NCBI RefSeq assembly: GCF_028290435.1 | Contig: NZ_JAQGJV010000015.1 | Location: 102,645-166,644, forward strand | Source: Devosia sp. | GTDB taxonomy: Bacteria > Pseudomonadota > Alphaproteobacteria > Rhizobiales > Devosiaceae | Direction: 5' to 3' | Length of the DNA stretch: 64,000 bases | Shown here: piece after piece, positions 9,342-17,061 of the stretch | Numbering within the stretch: the stretch's first letter is position 1 | Layout of the letters: each line of letters starts with the position of its first letter | Position numbers and translations under genes: made by a program | Notes under the pieces: model-generated | What the model saw: the letters and a program-made list of their open reading frames with translations, nothing else | Database searches by the model: none | What the model was told of the DNA's origin: nothing

Positions 9342-10631
9342 TTAGCGGTTGGCCCAGAATTCCTTGGTCCGGGATACCATCTGCTCGATGTAGTCCTCCG
9401 GCGTGATCAGGCCGAGGAAGGCCTGGTTGTGCAGGGCCTCGTAGACATTGGTGGAATAGTCCGGGTAGAGCGCCTTGATGCCGTGGTTTTCCGGCAGGAT
9501 CAAGCTGGCCTCGTCGAGCGACTGGCGGGCGGTTGCCACTTCGGGTGCCCAGGCGACGCTCTTGTTGGCGACGCCGATCTTGGCCTCGTCGGCAAAGCGC
9601 TGCTGCGAGGGCGCAGAGACCACGAACTTGATGAAGTCGCGCGCTTCCGCCTCATGCTTGGTGCCCTTGAGCACGCCGAAACTGAAGGCATTGACCTCGA
9701 CATGATTGATGTCGCCCAGCCCGCCCTTGACGGCGGGGAAGCGCATGGCACCCCATTCAAAGCCCTCCTCGACCGTATCGGCAAGCTCGACGGGCAGCCA
9801 GGAGCCGACGAGTTCAGCCGCGGTTTCGCCGAAGGCGACGGTCTGCTGGGCCGCGGGCCACTGGTAGCCGCGGCTTTCCTCGGGCACGAGGCCACGAGTC
9901 CAGAGGTCGAGTTCCATGTCGAGCGCCTTGCGGACGGCGGGATCGCGCCAGGTTTCCCCGGTCTTGTCCTCGACGGCCTTGAGCAGGAAGTCGGGACCGG
10001 CGATGCGTTCGAGCAGGTAGTTGAACCATTTGACGTTGTAGAAAGCGATATCGCTTTCGATGGCGATGGCATTGACGCCGGTGGCCTTGACCTTTTCCAG
10101 CGCCGCGACGAAGTCGTCCCAGTCTTCCGGCGCGCTCGTCACGCCCGCATCGCGGAACAGCTTGGCGTTGTAGAGGATGTTGTAGGCGTAAAGCATGTAG
10201 GGGATCTGGTAGGAGACGCCGTCGTTGGCGCTCATATCGATCAGGGTCGGATAGAACAGGTCGGCAAAAGGGCCTGTGCCATCGGGCGAAGCGCCGGCGA
10301 GATCGTCGGTCCAGGGCAGGAGTTCACCGGCGCCGGCGAGGCCGCCCTTGAGCCCGTCCATGTCGGCATCCATGATGTCGATGGGGGTGCCGCTGGCCAG
10401 TGCGTTTCGCACGGTGGTCTGGTTCTGGCGGCCATTCCACACCGCCTCGATGGTGACGCCGGGATGGGCGGCCTCGTAATCGGCGATCAGCGACTTGACC
10501 ACGTTGGCGCCCGGCTCGGGCTCGTTCCACAGCGACCAATAGACCAGCTTGACCTGATCCTGGGCCAGCGCACCAAAAGACAGCGCGCTCAGCGCCGTTC
10601 CCAGACCGAAGGCAAAAACCGTCTTACGCAT
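9342..10631 (-). CDS. ABC importer substrate-binding protein (SBP family 1)
   Basis: 429-residue secreted binding protein. The signal peptide (MRKTVFAFGLGTALSALSF...ALA) is followed by QVKLVYWSLWNEPEPG, the start of a family 1 (UgpB/MalE-like) fold. The family binds carbohydrates, polyols, glycerophosphodiesters or related compounds; the ligand cannot be told from sequence. It starts at ATG 10631 after an AGGGGGA ribosome binding site and is the first gene of the leftward operon. The promoter gap behind it carries two regulator-like boxes (10687-10733). Confidence 0.92.
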   Translation of the reverse strand: MRKTVFAFGLGTALSALSFGALAQDQVKLVYWSLWNEPEPGANVVKSLIADYEAAHPGVTIEAVWNGRQNQTTVRNALASGTPIDIMDADMDGLKGGLAGAGELLPWTDDLAGASPDGTGPFADLFYPTLIDMSANDGVSYQIPYMLYAYNILYNAKLFRDAGVTSAPEDWDDFVAALEKVKATGVNAIAIESDIAFYNVKWFNYLLERIAGPDFLLKAVEDKTGETWRDPAVRKALDMELDLWTRGLVPEESRGYQWPAAQQTVAFGETAAELVGSWLPVELADTVEEGFEWGAMRFPAVKGGLGDINHVEVNAFSFGVLKGTKHEAEARDFIKFVVSAPSQQRFADEAKIGVANKSVAWAPEVATARQSLDEASLILPENHGIKALYPDYSTNVYEALHNQAFLGLITPEDYIEQMVSRTKEFWANR

Positions 10632-10686
10632 GCAAGTCCCCCTGAGGCGCCAGACCGCGCCGATGGGGAAAGCCTAACCACGCATC

Positions 10687-10733
10687 CGTAGTTTTGCAAC
10701 GCATAAAAAGTGAGAATGCGTAGTTTTGCAATT
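10687..10733. promoter_or_regulatory. Candidate RpiR operator pair
   Basis: Two copies of CGTAGTTTTGCAA start at 10687 and 10719, 32 bases (three helical turns) apart, in the 120-base gap between the binding-protein start and the rpiR stop. The same word recurs as CGTAATTTTGCGA at 12517 and as the palindrome TGTAGTTTAACTACG at 12487 in the other promoter gap of the locus. The pattern resembles the TGTA-n-TACA sites known for HexR, an RpiR-family regulator. Operator function is inferred. Confidence 0.55.
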
Positions 10734-10751
10734 AGGCCCATACGGAGTGGC

Positions 10752-11645
10752 TCAGTCGCCGATGGGCTGGTACTTCATGGTGCCGTGCATGCTGCTAAGC
10801 GTCTGGCGGATGGATTTCAGGTTCTGGAACGACTGCGGCCCCAGTTCCACCGCCACGGCCGCGGCCATACAATCGAGCAGATAGAGCTGGGCGTAGCGGG
10901 TGGGGCTGGGCAGGTTGAAATACATCTCGTCGTTGAAGATGTTCACCGCCAGCGTGATATCGGCGACATTGGAGAGCCCGCTGCCCGAGGGGGTCACTGC
11001 GATGACCGTGGCGCCGCGCCCCTTGGCGATCTGGGCGCTTTCGATCAGCGCCTCGGGCTTACCGGTGGCGGAAAAGCACAGCAGCACATCGTCGGCTTGC
11101 ATGATGGAAACGGCCATGCGCTGCTTATAATAATCGGCGCTGGCCTGCGCGGCGAGGCCGAGCCGGAACAGGCGGTTTTCCGCCTCCTGAGCGAGGATGG
11201 CGGAGGCGCCGCCCACCCCATAGCACAGCACGCGGCGCGCCTTGGCCACGGCCCGCGCGGCGCGTTCGAGGGCATTGCCATCGAGCATGGCCATGGCTTC
11301 GCTCATGGTGCGGGTGGCCGCCTCGAACATGTGCTCGGCGATCGAAGAGGGCTGCGAGTTCTGCACCACCGCCTCGGGGGACAGGAACATGCGCGTCACG
11401 ATCAGGTCTTCGGCCAGTTGCAGCTTGAATTCGGAATAGCCCGAACAGCCCAGCTTGCGCGCCAACCGGATCACGGTGGGCTCGCTGACACCGGCCTTTT
11501 CGGCCAGCACCTTGATCGAGGAGCGGCTGACCCATTCGGGATCGCCGAGGATGGCCTGCGCCACCTGCAGTTCGGCGCTGTGCAGGGTCTGGGTGGCCAA
11601 TTGCAGCCGGTCGAGCAGGTCCGGGCGGCGCTCGCGCGCAGGCAT
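10752..11645 (-). CDS. RpiR family transcriptional regulator
   Basis: About 297 residues. The N-terminal helix-turn-helix contains IKVLAEKAGVSEPTVIRLARKLGCSGYSEFK, diagnostic of the RpiR family, and the C-terminal SIS domain (VLCYGVGGASAILAQEAENRLF...LLCFSATGKPEALIESAQIA) binds phosphosugars in known members. The start is uncertain: I use ATG 11645; a TTG at 11708 would overlap the upstream SDR gene. It follows that SDR gene on the same strand. It probably senses a phosphorylated intermediate made by the APH-fold kinase and controls both arms of the locus. Confidence 0.85.
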   Translation of the reverse strand: MPARERRPDLLDRLQLATQTLHSAELQVAQAILGDPEWVSRSSIKVLAEKAGVSEPTVIRLARKLGCSGYSEFKLQLAEDLIVTRMFLSPEAVVQNSQPSSIAEHMFEAATRTMSEAMAMLDGNALERAARAVAKARRVLCYGVGGASAILAQEAENRLFRLGLAAQASADYYKQRMAVSIMQADDVLLCFSATGKPEALIESAQIAKGRGATVIAVTPSGSGLSNVADITLAVNIFNDEMYFNLPSPTRYAQLYLLDCMAAAVAVELGPQSFQNLKSIRQTLSSMHGTMKYQPIGD

Positions 11646-11689
11646 GGCGGGCGAAACCGGCTCGGGGGTCTTGGTGCGTTTGGCGATGA

Positions 11690-12460
11690 TTAGAACTCCA
11701 CCCCGCAAAACTCGCCTGCCACGAGGCCAATGCCTGCGGTCAGACCGCCATCGATGGGAATGATGGCGCCGTTGATCATCCGCGACGGCCCGCAGGCCAG
11801 GAACCAGGCCAGTTCCGCGATATCTGCCGGAGCACAAACGTCGCGCAGCGAATAGTATTTCTTCACATTATCAAGGATTGCCGGGTCGGCGGCAAGCCGC
11901 TCGTCCCAGGCCTTGGTGCGCACCGTGCCCGGCATAATGGCATTGACGCGAATGCCGAACGGGCCAAGCTCGGTGGCGGCGAATTTGGTGAGTTGGATCA
12001 ATCCGGCCTTGGCGGCGCTATAGCCGGGATAGCCATACATGGCGACGCCGTTGACCGAGGTGATGTTGATGACGGTGCCGCCGCCAGCGGCGATCATGGC
12101 TGGCCGCACCGCCTGAAGGCAACGGAAAGCGCCGGAGAGGTTGACCTCGATATCGCGCCCCCAATCGACCTCACGGGTTTCGGCCAGCCGCGGTTGGGTG
12201 ACGGCGCCGACGCAGTTGATCAGCACCTGCACGCTCTCGCCGCCCGCCATAGTCTGCGCAAAAGCGCGATCGACCGAGGCGGGGTCGGTGACATCCACCG
12301 GTATCGAGCGATATCGCTCGGCGAACCGTGCGTCATTATCCGCCAGCCGCCGCGCATCGAAGTCCCAGCCGATGACGCTTTGGCCGCGCGCCAGGAACAG
12401 TTCGGTCAGCGCCCGGCCGATATCGCCGGCGGCGCCTGTGATTACGACGCGGTCAGCCAT
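11690..12460 (-). CDS. SDR family oxidoreductase
   Basis: 256-residue short-chain dehydrogenase. Cofactor loop is TGAAGDIG, the beta-2 Asp in WDFDARR suggests NAD, then NCVGAV (the NNAG position), ITSVNG and YSAAK. I start at ATG 12460, six bases after GGAG; ATG 12466 and GTG 12481 are possible alternatives. It is divergent from the mandelate-racemase-like gene across a 123-base gap with two regulator-like boxes, and precedes rpiR. It likely carries out an oxidation step of the pathway, perhaps on the imported polyol or sugar. Confidence 0.85.
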   Translation of the reverse strand: MADRVVITGAAGDIGRALTELFLARGQSVIGWDFDARRLADNDARFAERYRSIPVDVTDPASVDRAFAQTMAGGESVQVLINCVGAVTQPRLAETREVDWGRDIEVNLSGAFRCLQAVRPAMIAAGGGTVINITSVNGVAMYGYPGYSAAKAGLIQLTKFAATELGPFGIRVNAIMPGTVRTKAWDERLAADPAILDNVKKYYSLRDVCAPADIAELAWFLACGPSRMINGAIIPIDGGLTAGIGLVAGEFCGVEF

Positions 12461-12486
12461 GGTCATCTCCGTGTTGGTCACTGGAG

Positions 12487-12531
12487 TGTAGTTTAACTAC
12501 GCCAAATCCGAAATGCCGTAATTTTGCGATT
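12487..12531. promoter_or_regulatory. Candidate RpiR operators in divergent promoter
   Basis: The gap between the divergent SDR (start 12460) and enolase-superfamily gene (start 12584) contains the near-perfect palindrome TGTAGTTTAACTACG (12487-12501) and CGTAATTTTGCGATT (12517-12531). They match the boxes at 10687-10733. Their place between two divergent starts would let one regulator govern both directions. Confidence 0.55.
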
Positions 12532-12583
12532 GTAAAGTTTTCGCGCCGGTCCTATCACGAGGTGCCATTCCGAGGTTCGTCAG

Positions 12584-13732
12584 ATGCGCCCATCGCCCAA
12601 GACCATCGTCGAGTTCCGCTTCGAGGAAGTCGTGGTGCCCGCCAATCCGGGCTCCGTCAACAGCCCCGGCTACGACAAGCCGCTGCATATGTTGCCAGTG
12701 GGTGGCAAGGCGGGCTGGTCGGTCCAATTCGATGAATTGCCCAAGCTCATCCTGCAGCTCAAGCTGGCCGATGGCACCATCGGCTGGGGCGAATTTTACC
12801 GCGACCACAACTGGGCCACTATCGAGGGCGTGGTGCCGAACCTGCTCGGCCGGACACTGGACGAGCTGAGCTTGCAGGACCTGCCGATCCCGCTATCGCG
12901 CGAATATGATGGCTTTGAATGCGCCATCTGGGATGCCGAGGCCAAGTCGCTCGATATTCCGCTGCACAAGCTGCTGGGCGGTGCGGTGCGGGACGCCGTC
13001 AAGGTGGGGTCGTGGTCGAGTTACCGCGTGCCTGGCGAAATGAGTGAGGTCGCCAAACAATTCCAGGCGCAGGGCTATGACTGCATCAAGCTCAAGGCTG
13101 GGCTGGACGACGACGTCGTCGGCTGGTGCGAAGAGATCAAGGCCAATGCGCCCGGAATGTGGGTGATCATCGATCCGAACCAGCGCTGGGAAAATGCCGG
13201 CGAGGCCCGGCGACGGCTGCGCGCACTCGATGCGATCGGCAATCTGATGCTGATCGAAGACCCGATCCCGCGCTGGATGCTGCAGGATTATGCGCGATTG
13301 CGCAATTTCACCGCCACCCCGGTCGTGCTGCACCTGTCGCTACCCTATGTCTATCAGGGCCAGCGGCCCTATGACGCCATCAACGCCATCGCCCATGGCG
13401 CCGTCGACGGCTTCAATTTCAACTGCGGCCTCGCAAAATTCCGCGATCTCGACGCCATCGCACACACGGCCAACCTGCCCTGCTGGCATGGCTCGGAGGT
13501 CGATCTAGGGATTTTGGAGGCCATGTATGTGCACCAGGCGGCAGCGGCCCGCTCCTGCACCTGGCCGTCCGATATCTTCGGCCGCATGATCCGCTCGCAT
13601 GACCTGCTGGAAACGCCGCTGGCGTTCGAGCCGCCGTTCGTGAGGCTGCCGCAGGGGCCAGGGCTGGGTGTCACCCCGTCGCGCGAAGCGATCGATCGCT
13701 TCAAGACCGGCGAACGCGTCTTCACCCTCTAG
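12584..13732 (+). CDS. Enolase-superfamily dehydratase/racemase (mandelate racemase-like)
   Basis: 382 residues with the capping domain plus (beta/alpha)8 barrel layout of the mandelate racemase group. Recognisable features are KLK at 169-171 (general base region), metal ligands Asp197 (IDPNQ) and Glu225 (LIEDP), and a His near the end of the barrel (WHGSE, His302). The usual third acidic ligand position seems to fall in VVLHLSLP, where His250 is the nearest polar residue, so the metal site may be unusual. Members abstract a proton alpha to a carboxylate, often to dehydrate sugar acids. It opens the rightward arm, ten bases before the NTF2-RidA gene. Confidence 0.85.
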   Translation: MRPSPKTIVEFRFEEVVVPANPGSVNSPGYDKPLHMLPVGGKAGWSVQFDELPKLILQLKLADGTIGWGEFYRDHNWATIEGVVPNLLGRTLDELSLQDLPIPLSREYDGFECAIWDAEAKSLDIPLHKLLGGAVRDAVKVGSWSSYRVPGEMSEVAKQFQAQGYDCIKLKAGLDDDVVGWCEEIKANAPGMWVIIDPNQRWENAGEARRRLRALDAIGNLMLIEDPIPRWMLQDYARLRNFTATPVVLHLSLPYVYQGQRPYDAINAIAHGAVDGFNFNCGLAKFRDLDAIAHTANLPCWHGSEVDLGILEAMYVHQAAAARSCTWPSDIFGRMIRSHDLLETPLAFEPPFVRLPQGPGLGVTPSREAIDRFKTGERVFTL

Positions 13733-13741
13733 GAGGCGACC

Positions 13742-14623
13742 ATGCCCTATGACGTCAATCCGTTTCCGCCCGCCGATGCCGACCGCCATGCCATCTGGGA
13801 GATGCTGGTGCGGCGCGATATCGAGGCCTATCTGACCGCCGACTGGGATGCCCATGCCCGCGATTTCGTGCCCGACGGGTTTTTCGGTATCGACGGGCTG
13901 CGCTCGTCCAACCCCGACAGCTGGCGGCCGCTCTATCCTTCGCTCGATGCCTATGCGCGCAACTGGATCGCGTTCGCCCGCCAGTCGATCGGCGTCGAAT
14001 ATGCCGAGGATCATCGGCTCGCCACGTATCGCGCCACCATCCTGCGCGACATCGATATCCAGGCCGACTTCGCCGTGGCGCACAAGAAATTCGATGGCGG
14101 CATCGCCCGTGCCGATGGGGGCATGGACCGGCTGAACTGGCAGACCATCTATCTGTGCCGCAAGCTGGGCCAGACCTGGAAGATAGCGGGTTTCCTTGGC
14201 TATCTGCCCAATCCGATGGGCACGGCCGATGGCCCCACCCGCAGCGTTATTCGCGCCCCGGCCAGCAGCCAGCACGTGACGGCTGGCCCCTACTCCCCGG
14301 TTCTCGAAGTGGCCGCGGGACGGCTGGTGGTCATCTCCGGCCAGGTCGCGGTTGGGCCGGACGGCACCATGCTGGCGGCCGACTTTGCCGGCCAGGCGCG
14401 GGCGACTTTGAGCAATTGCGCGGCGCAACTGGCGGCCGCCGGCTGCACCCTGGCCGATGTGTTCAAGGTCAATTGTTACGTTACCGACCTCGATCACTGG
14501 CCGCAATTCAATGCCGTCTATCTCGACATCATGCCCAAGCCGCTGCCGGTGCGCACCACCGTGCAGACGGGCCTATTGGGCGACTATCTCGTGGAAATCG
14601 AAATGTGGGCGGCCAAGCCATGA
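13742..14623 (+). CDS. NTF2/SnoaL-like domain fused to a RidA domain
   Basis: 293 residues in two parts. Residues about 15-165 form a SnoaL/NTF2-like cone fold (DIEAYLTADWDAH...WQTIYLCRKLGQTWKIAGFLGYLP). Residues about 175-293 form a complete RidA domain (SPVLEVAAGRLVVISGQVAVGPDG) with the substrate-carboxylate Arg271 in PVRTTV and the VEIE segment near 284-287. RidA proteins hydrolyse enamine/imine intermediates or related unstable species; NTF2-like domains often catalyse isomerisation or dehydration. The join suggests two consecutive steps on one labile intermediate. The stop overlaps the next ATG as ATGA. Confidence 0.85.
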   Translation: MPYDVNPFPPADADRHAIWEMLVRRDIEAYLTADWDAHARDFVPDGFFGIDGLRSSNPDSWRPLYPSLDAYARNWIAFARQSIGVEYAEDHRLATYRATILRDIDIQADFAVAHKKFDGGIARADGGMDRLNWQTIYLCRKLGQTWKIAGFLGYLPNPMGTADGPTRSVIRAPASSQHVTAGPYSPVLEVAAGRLVVISGQVAVGPDGTMLAADFAGQARATLSNCAAQLAAAGCTLADVFKVNCYVTDLDHWPQFNAVYLDIMPKPLPVRTTVQTGLLGDYLVEIEMWAAKP

Positions 14624-15375
14624 AATGGGAATACCTTACGACGCGCCAGATCGACGCGATCGACCGCAATATCCCGGTGTTCCTCAACATCGCCGCCATC
14701 GAGCAGCATGGCCCGCATCTGCCGGTCGCGACCGATGCGCTGATCGGCGCCCACTTTCTCGATCGCCTGGATGACGCGCTGACCGACACAGTGCTGGTGC
14801 TGCCGCAGATCAAGGTGTGCTGCTCGCGCCATCATCTGGACTTCCCCGGCACGCTCAGCGTCAAGCATGCTACTTTTCTTGGCTACGTCACCGAGTTGCT
14901 GCAATCGGTGGTCGATGCCGGCTTCAAGCGCATCGTGATCGTCAACAGCCATGGTGGCAACCAGGCCATCGGCCAGGTCATCGTCGAGCAGTTCGGCGCG
15001 GACAATCCGGGCGTCACCATCGGCCTGGTCACATGGTGGACGCTGGCGCATGCCGAGCTCGTTGCGGTCAATGAATCGGGCCCGTTCGGCATCGGCCATG
15101 CCTGCGAGTTCGAAACTTCGCTGATCCAGCACATCGCACCGCATCTGGTGCAACACCCGATCCCGCAGGAACTCAGCTACGTCCATACCTATCCGTGGGC
15201 CGAGGGCGACATGCTGCGCGGCGCGCAGGGCAGCATGTATCGCAGCATGCGCGAAATCTCCGGCGGCAGCGGTGTCGTCGGCAACCCAGCTTTCGCCTCT
15301 GCGGCGAAGGGCGAGCGCATCAGCACCATCGTGGTGAACCGGCTCATCACCGTCGCGCAAACGCTCGGCGGATAG
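14620..15375 (+). CDS. Creatininase-family metal-dependent amidohydrolase
   Basis: 251 residues with metal-binding motifs of the creatininase family: Glu28-x-His30 and Asp39 in IEQHGPHLPVATDA, His111 in NSHGGN, and Glu163 in HACEFETS. Family members hydrolyse cyclic amides, formamides and some cyclic ketones or lactones. The ATG at 14620 lies within the ATGA overlap with the NTF2-RidA gene; a longer open frame upstream is spurious. It is the last gene of the rightward arm. Ring opening or deformylation of a pathway intermediate is inferred. Confidence 0.85.
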   Translation: MKWEYLTTRQIDAIDRNIPVFLNIAAIEQHGPHLPVATDALIGAHFLDRLDDALTDTVLVLPQIKVCCSRHHLDFPGTLSVKHATFLGYVTELLQSVVDAGFKRIVIVNSHGGNQAIGQVIVEQFGADNPGVTIGLVTWWTLAHAELVAVNESGPFGIGHACEFETSLIQHIAPHLVQHPIPQELSYVHTYPWAEGDMLRGAQGSMYRSMREISGGSGVVGNPAFASAAKGERISTIVVNRLITVAQTLGG

Positions 15376-15479
15376 CGGCTCGCCATATCCCGCCTCCAGC
15401 CGTCGAGACGTTCATTCCCGGCCAGCGCTCAGCTTGCGTTCAGTTGCTATGGCGCATGGAAGGCAAAATGGAGGCCGCA

Positions 15480-15887
15480 ATGCGTGTCGTGATTCTGGGT
15501 CTGCTAGCGATGTTGGCCGTGACGGGCGTGGCGGAGGCCCGTGATTGCAGTGGGCAGGGTTCGGCACGCGTCTTGCAGTTCGATGACTGGGCGGTTTCGA
15601 ACAGCGGCAAAGTGCAGGTCGATTTGAGCTATCGGCTTGATGCGGAAAAGCCCGTGACGGTGCTGCAGGGCCATGTGTATTTCCAGATCGCGCCCGATGA
15701 CGTGCTGGCCGATGCGGCTATCGATCTGACCAATTCGGCTGGCATGCCGGATAGCGGGGATCAGGCCATCACGCTGTCCAAGGACGCGGCGCGCCGGCTG
15801 GCCAAGGCCGATCATGAGGCGGTGAGCGTCTTCGCCTGCACCAATTATATCGAATTTCTGGATGGCGGTGGCATGATCATCGACTGA
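15480..15887 (+). CDS. Small secreted protein, unknown function
   Basis: 135 residues starting with a signal peptide (MRVVILGLLAMLAVTGVAEA) and then a mature part of about 114 residues with two cysteines, DCSGQG and VFACTNY, which may pair. I start at ATG 15480, six bases after GGAGG; an ATG eight codons upstream is also in frame. The mature region reads like a beta-sandwich. I do not recognise the family. It lies alone, 104 bases after the creatininase gene and convergent with the response regulator. Confidence 0.65.
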   Translation: MRVVILGLLAMLAVTGVAEARDCSGQGSARVLQFDDWAVSNSGKVQVDLSYRLDAEKPVTVLQGHVYFQIAPDDVLADAAIDLTNSAGMPDSGDQAITLSKDAARRLAKADHEAVSVFACTNYIEFLDGGGMIID

Positions 15888-15899
15888 TATCGGTCACCG

Positions 15900-16271
15900 T
15901 CAGGCGAGCATTTCCTGCATGGCGGAAGCGATTTTGCCGGTACTGTAGGGCTTGGGAAAGAAGCGACCTCCGACGGGCAGTTTGGCGCGACCAACCAGGG
16001 TCTTGCCGGAGGTAACGATGATTAGGGTTGGCGGCCAGCGCTCGCGCACAGCGGCGGAGAGCTTGAGGCCATCCATCGAGCCGGGCATATCCACGTCGGT
16101 AAACAGGATGCGGATTTCGCCATGGGCTTCGAGCAGCTCTATGGCGTCGTCCGCATTGCTAGCTTCAAACACAGTGAAACCGGCGTCGCGCAGATCGTAG
16201 GCTGTGGCCGAGAGGATCAGAAATTCATCCTCGACGACAAGAATGGCCGGTAAAGGTCCGTTGAACGGCAA
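15900..16271 (-). CDS. Single-domain response regulator (CheY-like)
   Basis: 123 residues, only a receiver domain: VEDE acidic pair, phospho-acceptor Asp59 in FTDVDMPGSMDGL, Thr/Ser switch in IVTSG, and the conserved Lys in FPKPYS. This DVDMPGSMDGLKLA pattern is common in rhizobial single-domain regulators found near general stress or hybrid kinase genes. The start is probably TTG 16271 after AGGTGAT. There is no output domain, so it must act by protein contact or as a phosphate sink. No kinase is adjacent. Confidence 0.8.
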   Translation of the reverse strand: MPFNGPLPAILVVEDEFLILSATAYDLRDAGFTVFEASNADDAIELLEAHGEIRILFTDVDMPGSMDGLKLSAAVRERWPPTLIIVTSGKTLVGRAKLPVGGRFFPKPYSTGKIASAMQEMLA

Positions 16272-16415
16272 ATCATCACCTAAACTGGCTCACTGACACC
16301 AGGGGGCGTGCCGGAAGGCGCGCAGTCAGGATATACTCAAGCCCGGGGGAGCGTATTCGATCCGTTTGCACGGTGAAAATCGTACAAAGCGTGTTGGTTC
16401 ATCACCGCTGAGAAA

Positions 16416-16445
16416 GCCCGCCCTATCCTTGCGGATAGAGCGGGC
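16416..16445 (-). terminator. Hairpin terminator downstream of PRC-barrel gene
   Basis: GCCCGC plus CTATCC pair with GGATAG plus GCGGGC around a TTGC loop, with one C:A mismatch in the stem. On the minus strand it is followed by TTTCTC. It lies 33 bases past the PRC-barrel stop. Confidence 0.55.
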
Positions 16446-16477
16446 CGAGACGATCATCGCATCGCACCGGGCGAGGG

Positions 16478-16867
16478 TCAGATCCAATAGGGCGCTACAC
16501 CATAGTAGTCGTAGACGCGGCGACCGTTTTCCTCGGTCCAGTAATCGTCGTCTTCACGTTCGTATTTGGGAGCGCCTTCAAGCTGCTGCTTGGAGACATC
16601 GACGCGATAGCCGCCCAGTTCCTCGTCATAGTTGAGCTTTGACCAGGGCAACGGGTAGTGATCGTGGCCGATGCCGAGGAAACCGCCGAAGCTGAGCACG
16701 GCGTAGGACACCTTGCCACTGCGCTTTTCGACCAGAATGCGTTCGATAGAGCCGATATGCTCGCCATTGGGATCATAGACCTTAGTGCCTTCGACCTTGT
16801 CGGAGGCGATCAGATCATGAGTTTCCTTGATATTGGGGCTGGCGTTGCGGTTGTCATCGTAAGCCAT
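16478..16867 (-). CDS. PRC-barrel domain protein
   Basis: 129 residues. The PRC-barrel core is ASDKVEGTKVYDPNGEHIGSIERILVEKRSGKVSYAVLSFGGFLGIGHDHYPLPWSKL in summary form (residues about 22-85), a fold often found in small stress proteins of rhizobia. The C-terminus is acidic and Tyr-rich (EREDDDYW, RRVYDYYG). I start at ATG 16867 after an AGGAGA ribosome binding site; the frame stays open upstream without support. A GGAAC-N16-CGTT promoter lies just upstream, so it is probably part of the EcfG general stress regulon. Confidence 0.85.
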   Translation of the reverse strand: MAYDDNRNASPNIKETHDLIASDKVEGTKVYDPNGEHIGSIERILVEKRSGKVSYAVLSFGGFLGIGHDHYPLPWSKLNYDEELGGYRVDVSKQQLEGAPKYEREDDDYWTEENGRRVYDYYGVAPYWI

Positions 16868-16898
16868 GGAAAATCTCCTCTGGTTGGTGTGACAGGAT

Positions 16899-16923
16899 AA
16901 CGCGACGGCTGGAATCGAGTTCC
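16899..16923 (-). promoter_or_regulatory. EcfG-type (general stress sigma) promoter
   Basis: On the minus strand GGAAC and CGTT are separated by exactly 16 bases, matching the published GGAAC-N16/17-cGTT consensus of EcfG sigma factors. It ends 32 bases before the PRC-barrel ATG, which leaves room for a normal leader. Confidence 0.6.
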
Positions 16924-17061
16924 GGAAAAGTGGATGAACCGAATGTGATCGACGCGTTGGCGTCGCATTAAGGGCGATTGCGTTATGACAGCACATCGCT
17001 TGGGTGGGCTGTGTGGCTTGCCCCAGCCCCCTCCTTGTCGATCGTCCGGTCAGTGCCCTTC

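Noticed and set aside
9336..10691. A 451-codon frame antisense to the binding protein
   Set aside because: Gly/Asp-rich shadow translation without a ribosome binding site.
14155..14619. N-terminal extension of the creatininase frame
   Set aside because: It runs through the NTF2-RidA gene in another frame; the ATG at 14620 with an ATGA overlap is the sensible start.
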